Both the position numbers and the translations under genes were made by a program. From Rhodothermia bacterium (GTDB taxonomy: Bacteria > Bacteroidota > Rhodothermia > Rhodothermales > JABDKH01), in the NCBI GenBank assembly GCA_030431165.1, contig JAUIJQ010000136.1:1-7712 (forward strand): a stretch of DNA of 7,712 nucleotides, read 5' to 3'. Shown piece by piece: positions 1-6,413 of the stretch. Every line of letters begins with the position of its first letter. The first letter of the stretch is position 1. The notes beneath the pieces are model-generated. The model was not told the DNA's origin, did not search any database, and saw only the letters and a list, made by a program, of their open reading frames with translations.

Positions 1-810
1 GCCGACCGCCCCGATGTTCATGATTGACCACGCCTCGCGCAGTCCGACGCCGTAAGACCGCGTCAGTCCCAGCATTTCCAGTGGTAGGTAGGCCATCACC
101 CAGTAGCACAACCAGATCGCGGCGGTGTGCAATGCGACCAGAAGCTTGCGCTTGATTTTGACCAGCGACGCCAGCCCCTGGAGGAATGTCTGGACAAAAC
201 GGGCCAACCGGGACGTCCCGGAAATGCCGCGCCTGGCCAACACGATCAAGCCCCACAGAACGAGCCCGAGGACGGCGACTCCGGCCGCGAAAGACCATAA
301 CGACAGGCTGGTACCCATTATCCGGGAGAGGAGATCGGATAGCTGCGACCGCAACATGACGCCCACTACAACCAGTGCGGCGGCCAGCGTAGCAACGTCG
401 AGCACGCGCTCGGCGGCTACGGTTCCGATCAGTCTGGAGAACGAGATGCCGGTGCGGCGCGACAAGACCCCCGCTCGGGCAACCTCACCGAGGCGGGGCA
501 ACACGTAGTTGATCATATACCCCACCATGAGCGCCCCAAACGACTCCAACAGCATGGGTCGTCGCCCACCTTCGTGACCGGCGGAATCGATCAGGATATT
601 CCATCGCCACGCCCGGATCAGGTGACTCAGCATCGCGGCGGCAACGAGGGGCACAACGAGGATGTAGCGGGCGCCGGCCAGCGCCGACCGCAATTCGTCG
701 TAATCGACGCCTCGGAGTGCAGCCAAGAGCAGGACTACCGCCAACAGGACGCTGCCGACCTGTAGTAGAAGGATCCGGATTCGGCTGGGGCGTGTGCCGG
801 ATTCAGTCAA
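1..810 (-). CDS. Flippase-like / LPG-synthase transmembrane domain protein (YbhN/UPF0104 type), C-terminus cut by window edge
   Basis: Multi-pass inner-membrane protein of the lysylphosphatidylglycerol synthase transmembrane family; 270 residues are visible and the 3' end lies outside the window. Members with only this domain are often called flippase-like and are thought to handle lipids or lipid-linked intermediates; the substrate here is unknown. Seen directly: hydrophobic segments near residues 11-31, 50-64, 91-105, 128-152, 171-192 and 222-245; an RAWRW motif at 66-70; a GYMINYVLPRLGEVARA block at 97-113; and the TVAAERVLD block at 130-138, all hallmarks of the family. No fused aminoacyltransferase domain can be judged because the end is missing. 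The start is taken as TTG at 810: it is the first start codon after the lolA stop, and the first in-frame ATG (residue 60) would remove the first membrane segment. The Shine-Dalgarno is weak. Only six bases separate it from lolA, so co-transcription is very likely. Confidence 0.88.
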   Translation of the reverse strand, partial: MTESGTRPSRIRILLLQVGSVLLAVVLLLAALRGVDYDELRSALAGARYILVVPLVAAAMLSHLIRAWRWNILIDSAGHEGGRRPMLLESFGALMVGYMINYVLPRLGEVARAGVLSRRTGISFSRLIGTVAAERVLDVATLAAALVVVGVMLRSQLSDLLSRIMGTSLSLWSFAAGVAVLGLVLWGLIVLARRGISGTSRLARFVQTFLQGLASLVKIKRKLLVALHTAAIWLCYWVMAYLPLEMLGLTRSYGVGLREAWSIMNIGAVG

Positions 811-816
811 GCGAAA

Positions 817-1473
817 TCAGGACCTGAGATCGATTACGGTGGTGCCGTCAGGCGGTGAGAACGAGAAGGTAGCGGGCACCAGGTCGGGATTCAAAACGAC
901 ATCCTTCAACTCAAAAATCATCCGCGTCTCGTTTACGTCGAGGATATCCAACTTCGTGATGACGTCATCCCGATCCCGCACCGTGATTGCAATCTCGCGG
1001 TACGGCGAACTCTCGTCCCGGGCACGCAGTCGCACGATCTGCACGCGCTCGCCGGCGGCTGATGCCTGCTCCACGCCCACAACCTCGTACGTGTCATCGT
1101 AATCGAAAAGGAACTCCCTCACGGGAAACATCTCCTCCTCGACATAGTCGTTCACAAGCACCTCGTCGACTTCCGTGTCGTACAGCCACGTGACCACGCC
1201 GTCAGTTACGAAAGTCTGGCGGCCGGTCTCTATCCGCATCTGCTTCCCGGAAAGAACAATGCGCCCTTCAGAGGACTCGGGCGTTTCCAGAAACTCGGAG
1301 CTCATCGTCTGTGTGAACGTCGCTTCGAGCCCCGAAATGGCTTCGTAGCGTTTCTGAAGGCGCTCCACAACGGCGTCAGCCGACTGAGCCGCGGCCAATT
1401 GCTGTCCAACAAATAAGACGGTCAGGCTAAGTGCGAGCAGCCGAAGAACAAGTCCTTTTACGGATACATGCAT
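817..1473 (-). CDS. lolA: Outer-membrane lipoprotein carrier protein LolA
   Basis: Periplasmic chaperone that takes lipoproteins released by the LolCDE ABC transporter and carries them to the outer membrane. The product has 218 residues, close to the usual 200-220. Residues 1-29 form a Sec signal peptide (Lys7/Arg11 n-region, a long hydrophobic core, AAA before the likely cleavage site) with no lipobox cysteine, so the mature protein is soluble. The mature part opens with the LolA-type helix ADAVVERLQKRYEAISGLEATFTQ (residues 32-55), followed by alternating beta strands including a GRIVLSGKQMRIET strand (70-83), a WLYDTEVDEVLV strand (95-106) and the late strand TKLDILDVNETRMIFELKDV. This matches the open beta-barrel-like fold. 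The ATG at 1473 has no strong Shine-Dalgarno but gives a complete signal peptide. LolB was not seen. The downstream flippase gene follows after six bases, which suggests an envelope-assembly transcription unit. Confidence 0.9.
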   Translation of the reverse strand: MHVSVKGLVLRLLALSLTVLFVGQQLAAAQSADAVVERLQKRYEAISGLEATFTQTMSSEFLETPESSEGRIVLSGKQMRIETGRQTFVTDGVVTWLYDTEVDEVLVNDYVEEEMFPVREFLFDYDDTYEVVGVEQASAAGERVQIVRLRARDESSPYREIAITVRDRDDVITKLDILDVNETRMIFELKDVVLNPDLVPATFSFSPPDGTTVIDLRS

Positions 1474-1528
1474 GGTAGAGGCCTATCGTGAGATTTTGCG
1501 TAGCCAGATTGGCAGGTATTTGTTCAAT

Positions 1529-1551
1529 GCATGGCTTCGCAAGCGCCATGC
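1529..1551 (-). other. Intergenic hairpin between the aminotransferase gene and lolA
   Basis: A perfect 7-bp inverted repeat (GCATGGC, 9-base loop, GCCATGC) lies nine bases beyond the stop codon of the upstream gene and 55 bases before the lolA start. The loop can form further pairs (GCTT with AAGC). There is no T-run after it on the minus strand, so it is not a standard intrinsic terminator. It could be an attenuator, an RNA-stability element, or chance. Confidence 0.4.
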
Positions 1552-1559
1552 CTGATCGG

Positions 1560-2726
1560 TCAGGCAGATACGGTGGTGGCAGCAGCGAGCAGCGCCTCTT
1601 CCAGCGCGCGGATGTCTGCTTCGTCATTGTACACGTGTGGAGCGACCCGAATTGCGTCGCCGCGAAACGAAACCGAGACTTTTCTGCGCCGCAGTTCAGC
1701 GACAACCACGTCGTGCTCAATGCCGTCGGGAAGCCGGATACCGAACAGGTGGCCGGCACGCTGTGCGTCGGGGGCAACCCGGTAACCAACCTCGAGCAGC
1801 CGCGTGATCGTAGGCGCGGTCAATTCTCGGCAGTATGCCTGAATACGCTCTGGCCCAAGCTCGATAACTTCATCGAGTGCGGCCGCGAGCATCGGCGCAA
1901 GGATGAAATTTGATCGCTCGCCAACATCGAACCGCAGCGCTCCGGGCTGATACGCGTCTTCATAGCTGACGAGCCCGTCGAATCGCTCACTGCCGGCACG
2001 AGCGATCCAGTTCTCTTCCAGAGGACGCCCGTTCAGGAAACGATCGCCGACATACGCGACACCCATTCCGTACGGGCCGAGGAGCCACTTGTAGCCCGCG
2101 CACACGAGCAGATCCGGCTTAATATCCGCCACGTCGAAGGGGAGTGCCCCCACGGACTGGGTACCGTCAACCACAAGTACGGCACCGACGGCCGTGCAAC
2201 GTTCCCGGATAGTGCGCAGGTCAAGCAAGGTGCCGTCTGCCCAGTGGACTTGAGGGACTGCGACAATGGCTGTTGCGGCGTCGATCTCGTTGAGCACGTG
2301 TTCGGTTGGGGTTGCCGCACTCCCGTCGGATGTGTCCACCATAGTTAGCCCGGCCCCAGACTCCACGGCCAGCCTCCGCCAGGAGTAGACATTGCTCGGG
2401 AACTGCTCGCGCAAAGCAATGATGCGCTGCCCGGGTCCGAGTGACACGTTGTTGGCGGCAATTGCGATTCCGTAAGACACAGCCGGAATCAGCGCAATGC
2501 TCTTGTCGGCGGGCGCGTTTACGAGTGCCGCAAATCGCGATCGAATGACATCTGGGTCTCGAAAGAAGTCATCCGCAGCAATGACCGTGGGGTTTCGCTT
2601 GGCCTGTACGCCCGCGATGCCTGCCTCTTCGACCCGACGTGACAACGGCGCCATGTACGCGCAGTTGATGTAGTGGACGTCGTCAGGAAGCTGGAATCGG
2701 TCCTTTTGACAGCGCAGATGTTCCAT
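1560..2726 (-). CDS. Class V aminotransferase-fold PLP enzyme (cysteine desulfurase / isopenicillin-N epimerase-like group)
   Basis: PLP-dependent enzyme of aminotransferase class V (fold type I), 388 residues, a full-length size for the family. Seen directly: an N-terminal YINCAYMAPLS segment (19-29), equivalent to the substrate-side LNNA/MPL segment; the cofactor-stacking region VPQVHWADG with His161; VVDGTQSVGALP with Asp187, which should pair with the pyridine nitrogen, and Gln190; and CAGYKWLLGPYGMG with Lys213 as the Schiff-base lysine. A late IRVAPHVYN segment carries Arg361, the expected carboxylate-binding arginine. No active-site cysteine loop of the IscS/SufS type is apparent, so a sulfur-transfer role is not supported. 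The substrate cannot be assigned from sequence. The ATG at 2726 has a GAGG four bases upstream. It reads in the same direction as the unknown membrane protein upstream (66-base gap) and lolA downstream (86-base gap). It may share their transcript, but nothing in it points to envelope work. Confidence 0.88.
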   Translation of the reverse strand: MEHLRCQKDRFQLPDDVHYINCAYMAPLSRRVEEAGIAGVQAKRNPTVIAADDFFRDPDVIRSRFAALVNAPADKSIALIPAVSYGIAIAANNVSLGPGQRIIALREQFPSNVYSWRRLAVESGAGLTMVDTSDGSAATPTEHVLNEIDAATAIVAVPQVHWADGTLLDLRTIRERCTAVGAVLVVDGTQSVGALPFDVADIKPDLLVCAGYKWLLGPYGMGVAYVGDRFLNGRPLEENWIARAGSERFDGLVSYEDAYQPGALRFDVGERSNFILAPMLAAALDEVIELGPERIQAYCRELTAPTITRLLEVGYRVAPDAQRAGHLFGIRLPDGIEHDVVVAELRRRKVSVSFRGDAIRVAPHVYNDEADIRALEEALLAAATTVSA

Positions 2727-2792
2727 TTGGCCTCGCTACGGGTGCTGAAACGTCAAGGTACAACCCGTGGCGCGACCGAAGGCCCGGCCAAG

Positions 2793-3122
2793 TTATCGCA
2801 ACTCGATTCTAATCGATTTTTCGACCCGCGGATCGGTACGTATAGAACGGACGTGCACGTGTCGGGCATTTGACTCGCAGTCAGATCGGGTAAAGGTCGA
2901 AAACTTGTGATCGTGACGCGTGTCCGTGTCGACGTGCACGAACACCGGATCAGACGTGTCGCCGACAACTGCGACGGCGGGGGCCAGGCGACCGTTGACG
3001 AAGGCCGCAAAGTTCAGAACAAAGAGAGCGGCGAGGCACGGCAACATCCATGCACGCTGCCGTTTGATTCGCTCGAGCGGGGGGAGATCGGAGCGATCGC
3101 GAGAGTACTTTGAGGAGGTCAT
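2793..3122 (-). CDS. Hypothetical small single-pass membrane protein
   Basis: I do not recognise this 109-residue protein. It has a basic cytoplasmic-type N-terminus (Lys5, Arg8, Arg10, Arg18, Lys20, Arg21, Arg23), one hydrophobic segment at about 25-43 (WMLPCLAALFVLNFAAFV), then a polar tail of about 65 residues. The tail contains five histidines (63, 70, 72, 88, 90), many Asp/Arg/Thr residues and one cysteine (82). By the positive-inside rule the tail should face the periplasm. Codons in the first two-thirds look like those of the neighbouring genes, and the reading frame lies in an otherwise empty gap in the same direction as the genes downstream, which favours a real gene; the size still allows chance. 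The ATG at 3122 is preceded by a weak AGAAAG. An AACAAT hexamer near 3212-3207, 18 bases from TTGTGG, is a weak promoter candidate. It would be the first gene of the leftward string. Confidence 0.5.
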   Translation of the reverse strand: MTSSKYSRDRSDLPPLERIKRQRAWMLPCLAALFVLNFAAFVNGRLAPAVAVVGDTSDPVFVHVDTDTRHDHKFSTFTRSDCESNARHVHVRSIRTDPRVEKSIRIELR

Positions 3123-3153
3123 GCTTTCTATGCGAGGCTACATTCGGGGCTTC

Positions 3154-3177
3154 TGCGGACTTCGGCGCGTGCGGACT
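3154..3177. repeat. Direct repeat of an 8-mer, TGCGGACT, in the region upstream of the small membrane protein
   Basis: Two identical copies of TGCGGACT, at 3154-3161 and 3170-3177, are separated by eight bases (16-base period). They lie 32-55 bases upstream of the start codon at 3122, inside the presumed leader or promoter of the leftward gene string. The spacing could suit a regulator binding site, but a 16-base step is not a whole number of helical turns, and two 8-mers can occur by chance. Confidence 0.3.
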
Positions 3178-3233
3178 CCTTCTGAACGTACGGGTGTTCC
3201 GAAGTATTGTTGTGGGTCTTTTTTCCTGCCCAC

Positions 3234-3262
3234 AAAAAAATCGGCGTCCGTGATCTGGACGC
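3234..3262 (-). terminator. Intrinsic terminator of the HisA-like gene
   Basis: Read on the minus strand, a perfect 6-bp stem (GCGTCC, 7-base loop AGATCAC, GGACGC; positions 3262-3244) begins two bases after the TAG stop at 3265. After three bases (CGA) it is followed by seven T residues (3240-3234). This is a good Rho-independent terminator for the gene at 3265-4011. A second inverted repeat, TTGTGGG/CCCACAA (3210-3216 with 3229-3235, 12-base loop), follows directly and shares two bases with the T-run. Confidence 0.8.
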
Positions 3263-3264
3263 GA

Positions 3265-4011
3265 CTAAGCCGGATCGTTCAAGGTGGCCGTCGAGAAGCA
3301 GTCGAGATCAACGCGTGAGAGCTGGTTCCAGCACCACGTAGCCTGACAAGGAAACGCCTGCATGTAGAGTGGCTGCCCGATGATAACTGAGTCCAGGCAC
3401 CTGGGTGCCTGATCGGCGAGGGCTTTCAAGGTTGGATAGTCGCGAACGGGCCCACGCGCCGTAAATCGCCCGGGTCGTCCCGCAAGGCGATCTGGGTCAG
3501 TCACCTGTCGGAGTTGTTCGAGCGCTCGGTGCGTGCCCGTGCCGTCGGTGTCGTCGTTGCTCGCGTCGGTATCAACCACGAAACGACAGCAACCCGAATC
3601 TGCATACAGGGAGACCAGGTCTGGCTCACGGCCCGGGATACACAGGGCCAATCGGCTACGTCCAAAGGACTCAACGAGATCGGCGAACACCTTGGGCGAA
3701 ACGTCTGTCCCCACAATCAGGCGGTACACGCCACAATCCAGATAGCGGCGAACATCAGCATCCGGGGAAGAAGAGCAATCAACCTGAATCGGAATGTCGA
3801 CGGAAGCGCAGACTTCCAGAATGGCCGCCGCGTTGGGTCGCTCCGAGGCTCGTTCCGACGGTAGGTCCACTAGCACGAGCGTCTTGGCGTTCTGCACGCG
3901 CCAGAGCTTGGCCATCTGCACGGGATCCGCCAGCAGGTGTGGCGGGGGCTGATCGACCGTGTACGTGCAACGGCCGCCGCGTATGCTCAGTGCCGGGATT
4001 ATCAGTAGCAT
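3265..4011 (-). CDS. HisA/HisF-like TIM-barrel protein with degenerate active site
   Basis: 248-residue protein with the length and layout of HisA, the ProFAR isomerase of histidine synthesis. Supporting this: an N-terminal MLLIIPALSIRGGRC strand, DPVQMAKLWRVQNAKTLVLVDL (29-50, the HisA DPVE-A-LW-E-GAK-LHVVDL block), VYRLIVGTDV (95-104), CRFVVDTDASNDDTDGTG (142-159, matching the second catalytic region) and SVIIGQPLYMQAF (208-220, matching the last phosphate-binding strand). Key residues are missing. The first catalytic Asp (PAID in HisA) is Ser9; the GGGIR phosphate loop is replaced by VDCSSSP; the SLD strand Asp is replaced around ALCIPG (122-127); and the AxGG motif is ARG (185-187). HisA activity is therefore unlikely. 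It has 11 cysteines, high for this size. The start at 4011 is chosen because HisA proteins begin exactly there; an in-frame extension to 4206 would overlap metG. It is divergent from metG and closed by a terminator. Confidence 0.75.
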   Translation of the reverse strand: MLLIIPALSIRGGRCTYTVDQPPPHLLADPVQMAKLWRVQNAKTLVLVDLPSERASERPNAAAILEVCASVDIPIQVDCSSSPDADVRRYLDCGVYRLIVGTDVSPKVFADLVESFGRSRLALCIPGREPDLVSLYADSGCCRFVVDTDASNDDTDGTGTHRALEQLRQVTDPDRLAGRPGRFTARGPVRDYPTLKALADQAPRCLDSVIIGQPLYMQAFPCQATWCWNQLSRVDLDCFSTATLNDPA

Positions 4012-4141
4012 AGCGTTGACTCGGTGGAGGTGGAAACATGCGGTGCGGCAACCGGTTCCGCTTTCCCGCTCATCGAATTCACGGCACGCGAATAGCGCGG
4101 TTTGCGATATTCTGCCGACCACGCACGATAGCACCCGCACC
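4012..4141. promoter_or_regulatory. Divergent intergenic region between the HisA-like gene and metG
   Basis: These 130 bases must hold the start signals of both divergent genes. No convincing -35/-10 pair is seen on either strand; for metG the nearest candidate is TTGCGA at 4112-4117 with a GATAGC-like hexamer about 19 bases on, a poor match. A dyad at 4045-4061 (GCGG, AACCGGTT core, CCGC) could be an operator. Neither gene has a clear Shine-Dalgarno. The role is inferred from gene layout more than from motifs. Confidence 0.4.
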
Positions 4142-6325
4142 ATGCGACCCCAGGCTCGAACGCTCGTAACATCCGCCCTCCCATACGCCAACGGGCCCAT
4201 ACACATCGGTCATCTGGCCGGCGCCTACCTTCCGGCAGACCTGTTTGTGCGCTACAAGCGCCTCCGGGCCGAAGATGTGATCCATATTTGCGGCTCCGAC
4301 GAAATGGGCGTTGCGATCATGGTGCGGGCACGGAAGGAGGGTATCAAGCCGCAGGATCTCGTTGATCGGTTCCACCCGCTGATCCGAGAAAGCTTTGCCC
4401 GCTTCGGTATCAGCTTCGACTACTACGGTCGAACCACCAGCGACGTACATCGGCAGACCAGCCAGGCCTTCTTCAACAAGTTGGCAGAGAAGGGCACCTT
4501 TGTTACGCGTTCAGAACGGCAGCCGTATGACCCGGTCGAGAAGATGTTTCTGGCGGATCGGTTTGTCGTGGGTACGTGCCCGAACTGTGGAAACGAAAAT
4601 GCCCACGGTGATCAATGCGAGCGATGTGGCACAAGCCTGAGTCCGTCAGAACTCATAGACCCTCGCAGTACACTCTCTGACGCAGCGCTGGAATGGCGCG
4701 ATACCGTTCACTGGTATTTGCCGCTCGACCGCCTGCAGGGGGAAGTGGCCGAATGGATTGCTACAAAGAAGGACTGGAAGCCCAATGTGCTCGGTCAGGT
4801 CGGTAGCTGGCTGAACGAAGGTTTGCGCGATCGTGCGATCACACGCGATGTTCCGTGGGGTGTCCCGGTCCCTCAGGAAGCGGCCGACCTTGCCGGTGTA
4901 AATGCCGAAGGCAAGGTTATCTACGTCTGGTTCGACGCGCCGATCGGATACATCTCGGCCACCAAAGAATGGGCGGCCGAGATGGGGCAGCCAGAACGCT
5001 GGCGCGACTACTGGCAGGATGAGAATACATCGCTCGTCCACTTTATCGGGAAGGACAACATTGTCTTCCACTGTGTCATGTTTCCGGCCATGTTGATGGC
5101 ACACGGGGGATTTGTTCTGCCGACCGACGTGCCGGCGAACGAATTCCTGAATATCGAAGGCCGAAAGCTGTCTACGTCGCGGGGGTGGGCCGTTTGGCTG
5201 CACGAATATCTCGACGCCTTTGAGCCGGACCTGCTTCGGTATGCACTTGCCACGACGCTGCCCGAGACAAAAGACGCTGACTTCAGCTGGGCTGACTTTC
5301 AGGCTCGCGTGAACAATGAGCTGGCGGACGTCCTGGGCAACTTCGTCAATCGCACGATGACGTTTGCTACGAGATATTTTGATGGTCGTGTGCCGCCGCT
5401 CGTCGATCCGCAGCCGGTTGATACCGACGTGCTTGAGTCGATTGCTGCGTTTCCGGATGTGATCGGTACCGCCTACGGCTCATACCGAACACGTGAAGCC
5501 GTCTTCCAGACGATAGCACTTGCCCGAATCGGCAACAAGTACTTCAACGATACCGAGCCGTGGAATACTCGGAAGACGGATACGGCTCGGTGCGGCAACA
5601 CCATCCACGTGTCGCTTCAGCTTCTGGCGTCTCTGTCAATACTGATGGATCCTGTCCTTCCGTTCAGTGCGCGCCGCTTGAGGGAGATGCTCAACATGCC
5701 TGCCGTTCGCGACAGCGCTCGACATGCTAGCTCGCCGCACGGTGCGGACCACGTGGACCAGGCCGATCAGGCTGGTCAAGACGTGCTCGGTTGGGACGAC
5801 GCGGGCCGGTCGCTACTCGCGCCCGGTCATGCACTCGGCACACCGGAGATCCTGTTCACGAAGGTAGAGGACGACGCGATCGCCGCCCAGGTCAAACTGC
5901 TTGAGGACGCCGCCGGCGGCCAGGGGGTAGTAGGCAGCGTGGCCGGCGATGGTGGGGAGGTTGAAGACGATGCTGCCGGTGCTCCAGCGTACGAAGAAGC
6001 AAAGGAGACCATTACGTTTGATCAGTTTTCGGCGCTGGACCTTCGGATGGCGACCGTGCTCGAGGCAGAACGGGTCCCGAAGACCGATAAGCTCCTTCGT
6101 CTGGAGATTGACGTCGGATACGAGCGCAGACAGGTTCTCTCAGGCGTCGCTGAACAGTTTGATCCAGAATCGCTGATCGGGCGCCGCGTCGTCGTCGTTG
6201 CGAACCTGAAGCCACGCAAGATCCGCGGGCTGGAGAGCCACGGGATGCTGCTGCTGGCCGAAGATCCCGACGGTACACTTCATTTTGTCGGGTCTGACGG
6301 CGTGGACGGCTCGGTGGTGCGCTGA
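4142..6325 (+). CDS. metG: Methionyl-tRNA synthetase with fused C-terminal tRNA-binding domain
   Basis: Charges tRNA(Met) with methionine in the cytoplasm; 727 residues. Seen in order: Rossmann domain with HIGH (21-24) inside PYANGPIHIGH; the GSDEMG segment (51-56); a zinc knuckle with Cys146, Cys149, Cys159 and Cys162; YVWFDAPIGY (261-270); GKDNIVFH with His310; the signature loop KLSTS (342-346, a KMSKS variant); an alpha-helical anticodon-binding domain (about 380-585); an Ala/Gly/Asp-rich linker (about 586-620); and an EMAPII/Trbp111-like tRNA-binding domain (624-727: DLRMATVL, ADKLL-like TDKLLRLEID, VLSGVA, VVVVANLKPRKIRGLESHGMLL). The fused domain dimerises the enzyme and helps bind tRNA. 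The ATG at 4142 is chosen because MRPQARTLVTSALPYANG is the normal beginning; a longer frame to 3959 runs through the divergent promoter region. Oddities: Met55 where most relatives have His or Tyr, and a roughly 25-residue insertion at 523-547 in the anticodon domain. Confidence 0.97.
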   Translation: MRPQARTLVTSALPYANGPIHIGHLAGAYLPADLFVRYKRLRAEDVIHICGSDEMGVAIMVRARKEGIKPQDLVDRFHPLIRESFARFGISFDYYGRTTSDVHRQTSQAFFNKLAEKGTFVTRSERQPYDPVEKMFLADRFVVGTCPNCGNENAHGDQCERCGTSLSPSELIDPRSTLSDAALEWRDTVHWYLPLDRLQGEVAEWIATKKDWKPNVLGQVGSWLNEGLRDRAITRDVPWGVPVPQEAADLAGVNAEGKVIYVWFDAPIGYISATKEWAAEMGQPERWRDYWQDENTSLVHFIGKDNIVFHCVMFPAMLMAHGGFVLPTDVPANEFLNIEGRKLSTSRGWAVWLHEYLDAFEPDLLRYALATTLPETKDADFSWADFQARVNNELADVLGNFVNRTMTFATRYFDGRVPPLVDPQPVDTDVLESIAAFPDVIGTAYGSYRTREAVFQTIALARIGNKYFNDTEPWNTRKTDTARCGNTIHVSLQLLASLSILMDPVLPFSARRLREMLNMPAVRDSARHASSPHGADHVDQADQAGQDVLGWDDAGRSLLAPGHALGTPEILFTKVEDDAIAAQVKLLEDAAGGQGVVGSVAGDGGEVEDDAAGAPAYEEAKETITFDQFSALDLRMATVLEAERVPKTDKLLRLEIDVGYERRQVLSGVAEQFDPESLIGRRVVVVANLKPRKIRGLESHGMLLLAEDPDGTLHFVGSDGVDGSVVR

Positions 6326-6413
6326 CACGGGTTAATCGCCGGAGGTGATGGCCGATACCGGATACGGTGTGTAGCCCATAGGGTTACTCGTATCTAGCGC
6401 TAATCATCTCCCG

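Noticed and set aside
125..765. Plus-strand frames opposite the flippase gene
   Set aside because: The minus strand carries a continuous, motif-rich membrane protein; the plus-strand products are Arg/Thr-rich and lack any domain.
1474..1528. Possible lolA promoter with a TTGAAC -35 box
   Set aside because: No acceptable -10 hexamer at 16-19 bases; not strong enough to list.
1427..1913. Frames on both strands crossing the lolA-aminotransferase gap
   Set aside because: They overlap the conserved parts of both real genes in other frames and show no family features.
3121..3318. Plus-strand reading frame preceded by GAGGAGG, giving a 62-65 residue product
   Set aside because: It runs over the terminator and into the antisense of the HisA-like 3' end, the product looks random, and the GAGGAGG is explained by ACC TCC TCA codons of the minus-strand protein.
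3959..4141. In-frame N-terminal extension of metG
   Set aside because: The extra residues have no MetRS character and cross the divergent spacer into the HisA-like gene; homology begins at the ATG at 4142.
4012..4206. In-frame N-terminal extension of the HisA-like gene
   Set aside because: It overlaps the metG start on the other strand, and the protein aligns to the HisA N-terminus from the ATG at 4011.
4646..5203. 185-residue minus-strand frame inside metG
   Set aside because: Antisense to conserved metG sequence; open by codon bias, with no recognisable domain.
6326..6413. Terminator between metG and the phosphoglycosyl transferase gene
   Set aside because: Only 3-4 bp inverted repeats (for example ACCG/CGGT) and no T-run; co-transcription is not excluded.
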